Notes under the pieces: model-generated
Seen by the model: only the letters and a program-made list of their open reading frames with translations
What the model was told of the DNA's origin: nothing
The model's database searches: none
Translations under genes and position numbers: made by a program
Shown here: one piece after another, positions 6,748-13,016 of the stretch
How the letters are laid out: each line of letters starts with the position of its first letter
How positions within the stretch are numbered: the stretch's first letter is position 1
DNA from: an uncultured Lachnospiraceae bacterium
GTDB lineage: Bacteria > Bacillota > Clostridia > Lachnospirales > Lachnospiraceae
DNA length: 13,016 nucleotides
Assembly: GCA_910586715.1 (NCBI GenBank)
Contig: CAJUJG010000024.1
Location: forward strand, 1-13,016
Reading direction: 5' to 3'

Positions 6748-7008
6748 TCACAAAAGGCTGAGCTGTCCGTCCTCATTCTCCTTGAGCTGTGTGTATACCG
6801 CCTTTGACGGCTGCTGCCTGTTTTTTGCGTCACCGCGCACGCCAAAGCTTGCCGCATATCCTTTCTCTTTCAAAACCGCGGCTACTTGCCTGTAGGTTTC
6901 CTTCATTTCCTTTTCGCCGCCCTCGTAAATCACAATCGGCACGCCGCTCTCGTACACCACCGTAAACCCTTTTTTCTCCAAAAGCTTTACTGCATTCTCT
7001 TTTTCCAT
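6748..7008 (-). CDS. Unrecognised 86-aa protein with C-terminal clamp-binding-like motif
   Basis: I do not recognise the family. The 86-residue product starts MEKENAVKLLEKKGFTVVYE, and a following segment PIVIYEG suggests a short helix then two strands. A charged helix is likely at about residues 32-50, followed by YAASFGVRGD, and the last third is polar and probably disordered. There is no signal peptide or membrane segment. The last five residues are QLSLL, which matches the QL(S/D)LF-type pentapeptide used by many bacterial proteins to bind the DNA sliding clamp. Translation evidence is strong: AGGAGG lies 9 bases before the ATG and overlaps the trkH stop, 13 bases away, so it is probably coupled to trkH. 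The apt promoter begins just after its stop. A DNA-metabolism role is conjecture from the tail alone. Confidence 0.82.
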   Translation of the reverse strand: MEKENAVKLLEKKGFTVVYESGVPIVIYEGGEKEMKETYRQVAAVLKEKGYAASFGVRGDAKNRQQPSKAVYTQLKENEDGQLSLL

Positions 7009-7021
7009 CTATTGTATCCTC

Positions 7022-8476
7022 CTATCTGTGCCGCCATGCCGCGCCCGAAAACAGGATTAAAATCGGAAAAATCTCCAGTCTTCCCGCAAGCATGTCAATA
7101 ATCAGCACCAGCTTTGAAAAATATCCGAAACCGGCAAAATTACACGTAGCGCCCACGGATTCAAACCCTGGTCCCACATTGTTAAAGCACGCAATCACCG
7201 CCGAAATATTCGTCGTCATGGAAAATCCGTCCACTGCCACAAAAATACAGCTTACAACAATTATAATCACATAAATGGCAAGATATGCATTTGTGTTTTC
7301 CAAAATCTTCTCATCCACAGGCTGACCGTTCACCCGGACTACCTGTATCTTCTGCGGCTGCAATACCTGCCGGATATTGCGCCGGATGCTCTTTAAAATC
7401 AACAAAAGCCTCGCAAACTTAAAGCCGCCCCCGGTACTTCCCGCACTCGCGCCAATAAGCATCAATGTCAGTAAAATCATTTTGGAGAGCGCCGGCCACA
7501 AATCAAAATCCGTCGTGGCAAAACCCGTCGTCGTTACGATACTTGCCACCTGAAACGCCGCATGCCTTAGCGTTTCCCCGATTGTACCGTAAAGTCCTCT
7601 GATATTCCATGCAATCATAAGAACGCTTACAAAAACCGCACCCAAATAAAAACGCAGCTCCTCATCCTTCCACACGCTTTTAAACTGCCTGATTAAGAGC
7701 ATGTAATAACAGCTGAAATTAACGCCGAACAAAAGCATAAACACCGTACATACATTCTGAAGATATGGACTGTAGCCTGCAATGCTGTCGTTTCTCACAC
7801 CAAACCCACCGGTTCCCGCCGTTCCAAACGCCGTGCAGACCGCGTCAAACAAGGGCATTTTCCCCAACAGCAAAAACAGAATATTCAATATTGTAAGGAT
7901 AATATAAATCGCATACAAAATTTCCGCTGTCGTTTTCATTTTCGGAACAAGTTTCCCCACCTTCGGACCCGGACTTTCCGCCCTTAAAAGGTGCATTGTA
8001 AAGCCGCTCTTGCTGTCGCCGCCGGATGCAATCGCAAGCACAAACACCAGTACACCCATGCCGCCAAGCCAATGGGTAAAGCTGCGCCAATAAAGACATC
8101 CGCGCGACATCTCCTCAACATCGCCAAGAATCGTAGCGCCCGTCGTCGTAAAACCCGAAACCGTTTCAAAAAGCGCATCCATCAAATCCGGAATTTCACC
8201 CGATATAAAAAACGGAAGACAGCCCAAAAGACTCATCACAATCCAGCTGATGCCCACACACACAAGCCCTTCCCTTGCATAAAACGCTTTGGAGCAATGA
8301 TTGCAAAACAGCATTAAAATACCTGCAAGCAGCAACGTAATGAGCATACTGAAACCAAAACCGGCAACGCTTTTTATTTCATTATTAAAAATACTAATCA
8401 GCAGCGCCGGTATCATAAAGACAGCTTCCACCAGCAAAATCCTGCTGATAAATTTTCCCATCATTTTATAGTTCAT
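7022..8476 (-). CDS. trkH: Trk/Ktr-type potassium uptake membrane subunit TrkH
   Basis: A 484-residue integral membrane protein that forms the K+-translocating pore of a Trk/Ktr system, gated by the cytoplasmic TrkA ring. Hydrophobic segments run through the whole length. The four pore-loop repeats with filter glycines are visible: TGFTTTGATILG (about 109-120), GTAGTGGFGVRND (about 217-229), TTTGFATTDFDLW (about 315-327) and NNVGPGFESVGA (about 431-442). The length is normal for the family (about 450-490) and the C-terminus ends in a usual WR-type tail. The start ATG (8474-8476) has GGGA about 8 bases upstream; an ATG five codons later (MGKF) is an alternative. It lies about 40 bases after trkA and directly before the 86-residue gene. 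Confidence 0.95.
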   Translation of the reverse strand: MNYKMMGKFISRILLVEAVFMIPALLISIFNNEIKSVAGFGFSMLITLLLAGILMLFCNHCSKAFYAREGLVCVGISWIVMSLLGCLPFFISGEIPDLMDALFETVSGFTTTGATILGDVEEMSRGCLYWRSFTHWLGGMGVLVFVLAIASGGDSKSGFTMHLLRAESPGPKVGKLVPKMKTTAEILYAIYIILTILNILFLLLGKMPLFDAVCTAFGTAGTGGFGVRNDSIAGYSPYLQNVCTVFMLLFGVNFSCYYMLLIRQFKSVWKDEELRFYLGAVFVSVLMIAWNIRGLYGTIGETLRHAAFQVASIVTTTGFATTDFDLWPALSKMILLTLMLIGASAGSTGGGFKFARLLLILKSIRRNIRQVLQPQKIQVVRVNGQPVDEKILENTNAYLAIYVIIIVVSCIFVAVDGFSMTTNISAVIACFNNVGPGFESVGATCNFAGFGYFSKLVLIIDMLAGRLEIFPILILFSGAAWRHR

Positions 8477-8516
8477 AGTTGTATCCCGTTATCCTTATCC
8501 GATTGTTGTCGTACAT

Positions 8517-9878
8517 TTACTCAAAAATATCATTCAGGCTGTAAATAACCTGCTTCGCGCTTGTGACAATCAATACCGTGTTGCCTTTCTCAAACACCGA
8601 ATCGCCATTCGGTATGATTGTCTGCCGAAAGCCGCTTGTAATAGACGCGACAAGCACGTTTTTCTTGATATGAAGCTGCTTTAACGGTTCCCCGCAGTGC
8701 AGCGTATTTTCGTCCACAAGAAACTCAATCGCCTCCGCCTGCCCATCCGCAATATAATGAATGGCTCGTGCGGCTCCCGCCTGATTGCGCAATGCCCGCA
8801 CGTAGCGCACAATCGCATTGCTGCACAACGACTTCGGGCTGATAATGCTTCCAATCGGAAGGGAATTCAAAAGCGTGCTGTTCTCCATACGCCCTATTTT
8901 CGTGATAATCTGCGGCACACCGCAGCTGTGACCATACAGCGAAATCATCGTGTTCATTTCATCCACGCCGGTCAATGTCACAAGCACATCGCACTTTGCA
9001 ATGCCTTCACTCTCAAGCAAAAACTCATTGCTTGCGTCACCGTGGATAATATCCGCCTCCGGAAGCAGCGTCGCAACCTGCACACACCGATCCTTGTCAC
9101 TTTCAATAATCTTAACCGCAATGCCGCTGCCAATCAGCGCCTTTGCCAAATAATAGCTAACCCTGCCGCCGCCGCAAATCATGACCTGCTTTGCCTTGTG
9201 CGTGATAATGCCTAAATTTTTCAACAAAATCGTAAGGTTTTGAGGTGACGCTGTCACGAAAATCCTGTCATTTTCCTTGAGCGTAAAAAATCCGTTCGGA
9301 GCAATCGCCTTTCCCCCGCGTAAAACAGCACAAACCAAAATATTACACTTAATCACGCTCTCCAAATCATTCAGCGTCAGATTACACAGCTTTGAACCGC
9401 TCTCAATCCGCAGCTCCACAATCTCCACCCTTCCTTTTGCAAAGGTGTCGCGTTTTAAAAAGCCGGGATATTTGATAAGGCGCTCAATCTCAAGCGCTGC
9501 GCTTCCCTCCGGATTAATCACCATAGAAATGCCAAACAGCCCGCGCATATCGTACACCTGTTTGGTATATTCTGGATTACGCACACGCGCAATGGTATGT
9601 ATTTTCGGATTCATGCCGTGTGCAAGCAGACAGCACAAAAGATTGACCTCATCGGCATTTGTGACTGCAATCAAAAGGTCGCTTTCTTTGACTTTCGCAT
9701 TGTTGAGCGCCTCCATTGTCGCGCAGTTTCCCTGAACTGCCATCACGTCATAGCGTTCCTCGCTCATCTCAAGCACTTTTGACTTTGCGTCAATCAGCGT
9801 TAAATCATACCCTTCGGCAGAAAGCTGCTTTGCCAGCGTCGAACCGACTTTTCCGTCTCCTGCTATAATGATTTTCAT
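8517..9878 (-). CDS. trkA: Trk potassium transport regulatory subunit TrkA
   Basis: A 453-residue peripheral cytoplasmic protein that binds NAD(H)/nucleotides and controls TrkH. It has the duplicated layout of TrkA: RCK-N domain 1 begins IIIAGDGKVGSTLA with the acidic residue in LIDAK after strand 2; an RCK-C domain follows (about 135-220, with NGFFTLKENDRIFV). RCK-N domain 2 starts MICGGGRVSYYLAKAL with KIIESDKD, and a second RCK-C closes the protein (NGDSVFEKGNTVLIV). Length and order match full-length TrkA (about 450-460) rather than the single-domain KtrA. The ATG (9876-9878) has GAGG 10 bases upstream. It leads the trkA-trkH-86 aa operon from the promoter at 9929-9956. Confidence 0.96.
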   Translation of the reverse strand: MKIIIAGDGKVGSTLAKQLSAEGYDLTLIDAKSKVLEMSEERYDVMAVQGNCATMEALNNAKVKESDLLIAVTNADEVNLLCCLLAHGMNPKIHTIARVRNPEYTKQVYDMRGLFGISMVINPEGSAALEIERLIKYPGFLKRDTFAKGRVEIVELRIESGSKLCNLTLNDLESVIKCNILVCAVLRGGKAIAPNGFFTLKENDRIFVTASPQNLTILLKNLGIITHKAKQVMICGGGRVSYYLAKALIGSGIAVKIIESDKDRCVQVATLLPEADIIHGDASNEFLLESEGIAKCDVLVTLTGVDEMNTMISLYGHSCGVPQIITKIGRMENSTLLNSLPIGSIISPKSLCSNAIVRYVRALRNQAGAARAIHYIADGQAEAIEFLVDENTLHCGEPLKQLHIKKNVLVASITSGFRQTIIPNGDSVFEKGNTVLIVTSAKQVIYSLNDIFE

Positions 9879-9928
9879 ATGTGCCAGACCTCTCTCTCAA
9901 AAATCGTTACCAAAGCTTTATAGATACG

Positions 9929-9956
9929 ATTATAACATCTTTTCTTATTTGTGCAA
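9929..9956 (-). promoter_or_regulatory. Extended -10 promoter for trkA-trkH
   Basis: On the minus strand TTGCAC (9956-9951), a 16-base spacer and TATAAT (9934-9929) preceded by TG at the extended -10 position. The expected start is near 9922, about 45 bases before the trkA ATG. It lies immediately after the trpA terminator, so trk genes form a separate unit from trpBA. Confidence 0.78.
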
Positions 9957-9967
9957 GTTCGCGCACG

Positions 9968-9999
9968 AAAAAAGTCGGGTGATGACACACCCGGCTTTT
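9968..9999 (-). terminator. Intrinsic terminator after trpA
   Basis: On the minus strand GCCGGGTG (9995-9988) pairs with CACCCGAC (9981-9974) with one mismatch around a 6-base loop, followed directly by TTTTTT (9973-9968). It begins 8 bases past the trpA stop. The A-run on the 5' side could pair with the T-run. The plus-strand version ends in a short TTTTATT, so weak bidirectional action is possible. Confidence 0.85.
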
Positions 10000-10002
10000 A
10001 TT

Positions 10003-10779
10003 CTATGCCGCTTCCACCGCCGCTTTCATCTCCTTAATATAATCACAGACCGGAGAGATGCAGTTTTTCCCATATTTGGCAATAATTTTCACAATCGCGC
10101 TCCCAACAATCGCGCCGTCCGACAATGCCGCCATTTCCTTTGCCTGAGTCGGTGTGGAAATGCCAAAGCCGACGGCACACGGAATATCGGACACTGCCTT
10201 CACCTGATGGACCATTTCCCTGATATTTGTTGTAATATTGTTTCTTACACCCCCAATACCGGATGATGACACACAGTAAAGAAAGCCCTTCGCTTCTTTT
10301 GCAATCATATTGATGCGTTCCTTTGAAGTCGGCGCAATCATGGAAATCAGTTCTACACCCTGTGCGTCGCAGGCATCCATTACCTCCTGTCTTTCCTCAA
10401 ACGGCACATCCGGCACAATCACACCGTCAATGCCGCACTCCGCGCATTTTTTCATAAATTTTTCCGTACCGTAGGTATAAATGGGATTGATGTAGGTCAT
10501 AAACACAAGCGGAACGTCCACTTTCCCGCGCACTCGCTTTACCATATCGAACAGCTTGTCGGTTGTTGTCTGCGCTTTGAGCGCCCGCTCATCCGCCTCC
10601 TGTATCACAATGCCTTCCGCAATCGGGTCGGAAAACGGAATGCCGATTTCAATTAAATCAGCGCCGGCTTCTGCCATTTGCGGAATTAACGCCTCTGTCG
10701 TCTCAATGTCAGGATCTCCTCCCGTCACAAATGCGATAAATGCCTTCTTGTTTTCAAATGCCTGTTTTATTCTGCTCAT
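10003..10779 (-). CDS. trpA: Tryptophan synthase alpha subunit
   Basis: A 258-residue TIM-barrel subunit that cleaves indole-3-glycerol phosphate to indole and glyceraldehyde-3-phosphate, passing indole to TrpB through a tunnel in the alpha2-beta2 complex. Typical segments are FIAFVTGGDPD (residues 14-24), DLIEIGIPFSDP with the catalytic Glu44 (Glu49 in Salmonella numbering), FMTYINPIYTYG, DGVIVPDVPFEE, ISMIAPTS and the phosphate-binding loops FLYCVSSSGIGG and AVGFGIST. The position equivalent to the second catalytic acid, Asp60, is Glu55 (DPIAEGIVIQ). I chose the ATG at 10777-10779 because the family sequence begins MSRIKQAF; an in-frame TTG at 10788 sits only 2 bases from AAGGAG. It follows trpB by about 75 bases including a hairpin, and is the last gene of the unit. 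Confidence 0.95.
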   Translation of the reverse strand: MSRIKQAFENKKAFIAFVTGGDPDIETTEALIPQMAEAGADLIEIGIPFSDPIAEGIVIQEADERALKAQTTTDKLFDMVKRVRGKVDVPLVFMTYINPIYTYGTEKFMKKCAECGIDGVIVPDVPFEERQEVMDACDAQGVELISMIAPTSKERINMIAKEAKGFLYCVSSSGIGGVRNNITTNIREMVHQVKAVSDIPCAVGFGISTPTQAKEMAALSDGAIVGSAIVKIIAKYGKNCISPVCDYIKEMKAAVEAA

Positions 10780-10814
10780 TTTGTTCAATGCTCCTTCCTT
10801 TCTGAAATCGTAAA

Positions 10815-10835
10815 GAACGCTCGTCTTTAGCGTTC
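10815..10835 (-). other. Intercistronic hairpin between trpB and trpA
   Basis: Arms GAACGCT (10815-10821) and AGCGTTC (10829-10835) with a 7-base loop, followed on the minus strand by TTTACG, too weak for a normal terminator. The gap between trpB and trpA is unusually long for this gene pair, which often overlaps or nearly so. The hairpin may set relative TrpB/TrpA levels or mark a processing site. Confidence 0.45.
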
Positions 10836-10853
10836 AGAATTTCTTTTTGTTTT

Positions 10854-12044
10854 TTAATCAAATATTTCCACGCCCCTATATCGGGCAATCGCCGCCACGT
10901 CCTTATCGCCGCGCCCCGAAACGTTGACCACGATGATTTGGTCTTTGCCGAATGTATGTGCAATTTTCTTTGCATATGCAACCGCATGCGCACTCTCAAT
11001 CGCAGGTATAATGCCTTCCGTTCGTGACAGATACGCAAACGCCTCCACCGCCTCATCATCTGTTACGGGTACATACTGCGCGCGTCCCGTATCATTTAAA
11101 TCCGCGTGCTCCGGTCCGATACCCGGATAGTCAAGTCCTGCCGAAATGGAATACACCGGTGCAATCTGCCCGTATTCGTCCTGACAGAAAATCGATTTCA
11201 TACCATGAAAAATACCGACGCTTCCGTTTGTGACCGTCGCCGCATTCTTCGGGTTGTCAACACCAAGCCCCGCCGCCTCGCAGCCGATTAATCTGACACT
11301 CGTGTCAGGTATGAACTCATAAAAAGCGCCCATCGCGTTACTTCCGCCGCCCACGCAGGCAATCACCGCGTCGGGGAGCCTCCCCTCCGCCGCAAAAAGC
11401 TGCTGCTTAATCTCCTCTCCGATTACCTTTTGAAAATCCCGCACCATCATCGGAAACGGGTGCGGTCCCATCACGGAGCCCAGCACATAAAACGTATCGT
11501 CCATTCTTGATGCCCACTCCCGCATCGTTTCATTCACCGCGTCCTTCAGCGTCATCGTTCCCGATGTGACCGGGTGCACCTTTGCCCCCAAAAGCTCCAT
11601 TCGGTAACAGTTGAGCGCCTGTCTGTCCGTGTCCTCTTTTCCCATGAAAATCTCGCATTCCAGTCCCATAAGCGCTGCTGCCGTCGCCGTCGCAACGCCG
11701 TGCTGTCCCGCTCCGGTTTCTGCAATCACACGCTTCTTGCCCATTTTTTTCGCCAAGAGCACCTGTCCAAGCACGTTGTTGATTTTATGCGAGCCTGTAT
11801 GGTTTAGATCCTCTCTTTTTAAATAAATTTTTGCGCCGCCCAAATCCTTTGTCATTTTCTCCGCATAATACAGAAGCGACGGTCTGCCTGCATACTTTTC
11901 GAGTAAATCCTTTAATTCCTGCACAAACACCGGATCGTTTTTGTAATGTTCATACGCCCGTTCTACCTCCTGCACCGCAGGGACAAGCGTCTCCGGTATG
12001 TACTGTCCGCCGTATTCGCCGTATCTTCCTTTTTTTTCACCCAT
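10854..12044 (-). CDS. trpB: Tryptophan synthase beta subunit
   Basis: A 396-residue PLP enzyme that condenses indole with L-serine to give L-tryptophan, working with TrpA. The PLP lysine is Lys87 in HTGSHKINN and the catalytic acid is Glu109 in AETGAGQHG, the same numbers as in the 397-residue Salmonella TrpB, which supports the ATG at 12042-12044. The phosphate-binding GGGSNA and the C-terminal NVSGRGDKD are also present. In-frame ATGs at 12056, 12068 and 12071 and a TTG at 12083 would lengthen it by 4-13 residues. The ATG at 12068 has AGGA at 5 bases, so the true start is not settled. It belongs to the classical TrpB1 type that works with TrpA. Expression should be controlled by the Trp T-box just upstream. 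Confidence 0.96.
   Translation of the reverse strand: MGEKKGRYGEYGGQYIPETLVPAVQEVERAYEHYKNDPVFVQELKDLLEKYAGRPSLLYYAEKMTKDLGGAKIYLKREDLNHTGSHKINNVLGQVLLAKKMGKKRVIAETGAGQHGVATATAAALMGLECEIFMGKEDTDRQALNCYRMELLGAKVHPVTSGTMTLKDAVNETMREWASRMDDTFYVLGSVMGPHPFPMMVRDFQKVIGEEIKQQLFAAEGRLPDAVIACVGGGSNAMGAFYEFIPDTSVRLIGCEAAGLGVDNPKNAATVTNGSVGIFHGMKSIFCQDEYGQIAPVYSISAGLDYPGIGPEHADLNDTGRAQYVPVTDDEAVEAFAYLSRTEGIIPAIESAHAVAYAKKIAHTFGKDQIIVVNVSGRGDKDVAAIARYRGVEIFD
11294..11307. repeat. TGACACNNGTGTCA palindrome, copy 2 (inside trpB)
   Basis: Perfect 6-base arms around TC, extended by C and G outside to 8-base arms (CTGACAC...). It falls in trpB codons for Asp-Thr-Ser-Val-Arg, about 800 bases downstream of the copy in the trpB leader. 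A role in this position is speculative. Confidence 0.45.
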
Positions 12045-12098
12045 TTTACCACCCATCCTTTTCTTCATCATTATCCTGTTCAAATTGTCCCGGCATTT

Positions 12099-12114
12099 AT
12101 GACACTTGTGTCAT
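12099..12114. promoter_or_regulatory. Palindrome in the trpB leader (TGACACNNGTGTCA copy 3)
   Basis: ATGACACTTGTGTCAT has 7-base arms around a 2-base centre. It lies between the T-box terminator and the trpB start, about 25 bases after the terminator's T-run. It could be a transcription factor operator or, with so short a centre, a cruciform-like DNA site rather than an RNA hairpin. The same arms occur at 2756 and 11294. Confidence 0.45.
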
Positions 12115-12135
12115 TTTTATGCAATTGTGGGAAAC

Positions 12136-12179
12136 AAAAAAAAGCTTTTATCCTATTATTTCTACTAGGACAAAAGCTT
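12136..12179 (-). terminator. T-box regulatory terminator before trpB
   Basis: A 14-base-pair stem on the minus strand: 5' arm 12179-12166 (AAGCTTTTGTCCTA) pairs with 12155-12142 with a single G-U pair, a 10-base loop, then a T-run (12141-12136). It directly follows the T-box antiterminator sequence, as required for tRNA-controlled attenuation. Confidence 0.92.
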
Positions 12180-12430
12180 AAAACTTCTGCGGTACCACCT
12201 AACTTGGCACATAAAAATGTACCCGCTCTCTACACGTACTATCATACGCTTTCCCTTGATAACGGGCGGAAATCCCGTTGGGCATTACTAAAGCCGTCGG
12301 CTCGTTGCTCCCACCTTCTCAAGTCCATTCCATACCTCTTTGACTGCCGCAATCACACCGCCTGCGGCTCTCTGAAAATCTCCCAAAGTATGTACTCCTC
12401 TTGATCACCAGTTTTTAACCATGTTCGTTT
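12180..12430 (-). promoter_or_regulatory. T-box riboswitch, tryptophan-specific (UGG specifier), controlling trpBA
   Basis: The leader RNA contains the T-box core AGGTGGTACCGC (12200-12189), the sequence that pairs with the uncharged tRNA acceptor end. Stem I runs from about 12405 to 12318. Its base pairs TCAAG with CTTGA; the specifier loop carries AGTAC on one side and GGAATGGAC on the other. The distal part has the conserved CAGAGAG AG-bulge and GCCGC...GCGGC arms. The specifier codon reads UGG (12327-12325), the single Trp codon, matching the downstream genes. A stem III-like hairpin (AACGGG/CCCGTT) lies near 12280-12260. The variable base after UGG in the T-box is U, which could pair with A73 or wobble with G73 of the tRNA. 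Uncharged tRNA-Trp should stabilise the antiterminator and turn on trpBA; charged tRNA leaves the terminator at 12136-12179. Confidence 0.94.
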
Positions 12431-12436
12431 TTATTT

Positions 12437-12465
12437 ATCATAATCACTTTTATTTCATCTGTCAA
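12437..12465 (-). promoter_or_regulatory. Sigma-A promoter for the T-box/trpBA unit
   Basis: A consensus -35 TTGACA (12465-12460), a 17-base spacer and -10 TATGAT (12442-12437) on the minus strand, with a start expected near 12430. The -35 box lies inside the final codons of the upstream phosphodiesterase gene (Ile-Asp-Arg-stop). I see no separate terminator for that gene before the promoter, so the upstream transcript would run into the T-box leader. Confidence 0.85.
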
Positions 12466-13015
12466 TCGTTTTTTTCATTTTTTGTGTCATTTTTTGCTTC
12501 CCGTCCAAATCCTTCCACAAAATCACGCCGTTTTCCAGCGTCATATACCCATGCCATGAGCCCTCCTTCGGGATAGACACCGAACCCGGATTCATATAAA
12601 TATAGTTGTCATATTCTATGCATTTTGGCACATGTGTGTGACCGTTTATCAAAATATCACCGTCACAAAGCGGAGGCAGGTTTTTGGGATTGTAAACATG
12701 TCCGTGTGTAGCATACATTGTGATGCTATCCATGGATAAAAGTGCATAATCAGCGAGAATCGGGAAGTCCAAAACCATTTGGTCCACCTCCGTATCGCAA
12801 TTTCCCCGCACGCACAAAAGGCTGTCTTTGCGCGCATTCAGCAGCGCAAGCACTTCCTTTGGCGCATAGTCCCTTGGCAAATCATTTCTCGGTCCGTGAT
12901 AAAGCAAATCCCCCAAAAGCAGCAGCCTGTCCGCCTGCTCCCTGTCGTATGCCTCCAGCAAAAGACGGCAATAATACGCCGAACCGTGTATATCTGACGC
13001 AATCATCAATTTCAT
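12455..13015 (-). CDS. yfcE: YfcE-type metallophosphoesterase (phosphodiesterase)
   Basis: A 186-residue calcineurin-like phosphoesterase of the YfcE/MJ0936 group; E. coli YfcE (184 residues) is a metal-dependent phosphodiesterase active on artificial substrates, with unknown natural substrate. All metal-site motifs are present: Asp8 and His10 in SDIHG, Asp36 in LGDLLYHGP, Asn72 in RGNCD, His104/His106 in THGH and His126/His128 in NGHTH. The NPGSVSIPK segment near the end is typical. The length is complete and the ATG at 13013-13015 gives the family N-terminus MKLMIASDIHG. Its ribosome site lies outside the window. The upstream neighbour is not visible, so operon membership is unknown. Confidence 0.94.
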   Translation of the reverse strand: MKLMIASDIHGSAYYCRLLLEAYDREQADRLLLLGDLLYHGPRNDLPRDYAPKEVLALLNARKDSLLCVRGNCDTEVDQMVLDFPILADYALLSMDSITMYATHGHVYNPKNLPPLCDGDILINGHTHVPKCIEYDNYIYMNPGSVSIPKEGSWHGYMTLENGVILWKDLDGKQKMTQKMKKTIDR

Positions 13016-13016
13016 A

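Noticed and set aside
10780..10788. TTG start for trpA three codons upstream
   Set aside because: The ribosome site is only about 2 bases from the TTG, whereas the ATG at 10779 has a workable distance and gives the family-typical N-terminus.

Overview
The window looks like chromosomal DNA of a low-to-mid GC Gram-positive anaerobe, most likely a Clostridia/Lachnospiraceae member. The grounds are the gene set and order (apt, then a bifunctional relA/spoT, then a metallo-beta-lactamase-fold hydrolase, then hemZ), strong GGAGG-type ribosome binding sites, a T-box riboswitch ahead of trpBA, and an adjacent module of the kind carried by Clostridia integrative elements. No 16S rRNA or other species-level marker is present, so the family assignment is inference. 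Every gene I support lies on the minus strand, so transcription runs from high to low coordinates.

Right part, in transcription order: yfcE-type phosphodiesterase (13015-12455); a sigma-A promoter whose -35 box overlaps the end of that gene; a complete T-box leader with a UGG (Trp) specifier and an intrinsic terminator; trpB and trpA (tryptophan synthase beta and alpha); and an intrinsic terminator. A second unit follows from its own extended -10 promoter: trkA, trkH and an unrecognised 86-residue protein ending in a sliding-clamp-binding-like motif. No terminator is visible after it. A near-consensus promoter (TTGACT, 17 bp, TATAAT) then starts apt, relA/spoT, the MBL hydrolase and hemZ. Three intercistronic hairpins without T-runs lie at trpB/trpA, relA/MBL and MBL/hemZ.

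Left part (1 to about 1540): after hemZ there are about 330 non-coding bases holding an intrinsic terminator and a set of TTTTGTTGGA direct repeats. Then comes a different kind of module: a DUF6075-like gene interrupted by an apparent one-base frameshift, a 60-residue DUF3970-like gene with a GTG start, and a ParA/Soj ATPase that runs off the window. I read this as one end of an integrative/conjugative element inserted downstream of hemZ; the integrase and the far end are outside the window.

Points most worth a second look are the repeat-rich element/chromosome junction, the frameshifted DUF6075-like gene, a palindrome TGACACNNGTGTCA present three times (one copy in the trpB leader), the clamp-binding-like tail on the 86-residue protein, the TrpA catalytic Asp-to-Glu position, and trpBA under its own Trp T-box. 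I did not see a clearly novel defence or mobile system wholly inside the window.
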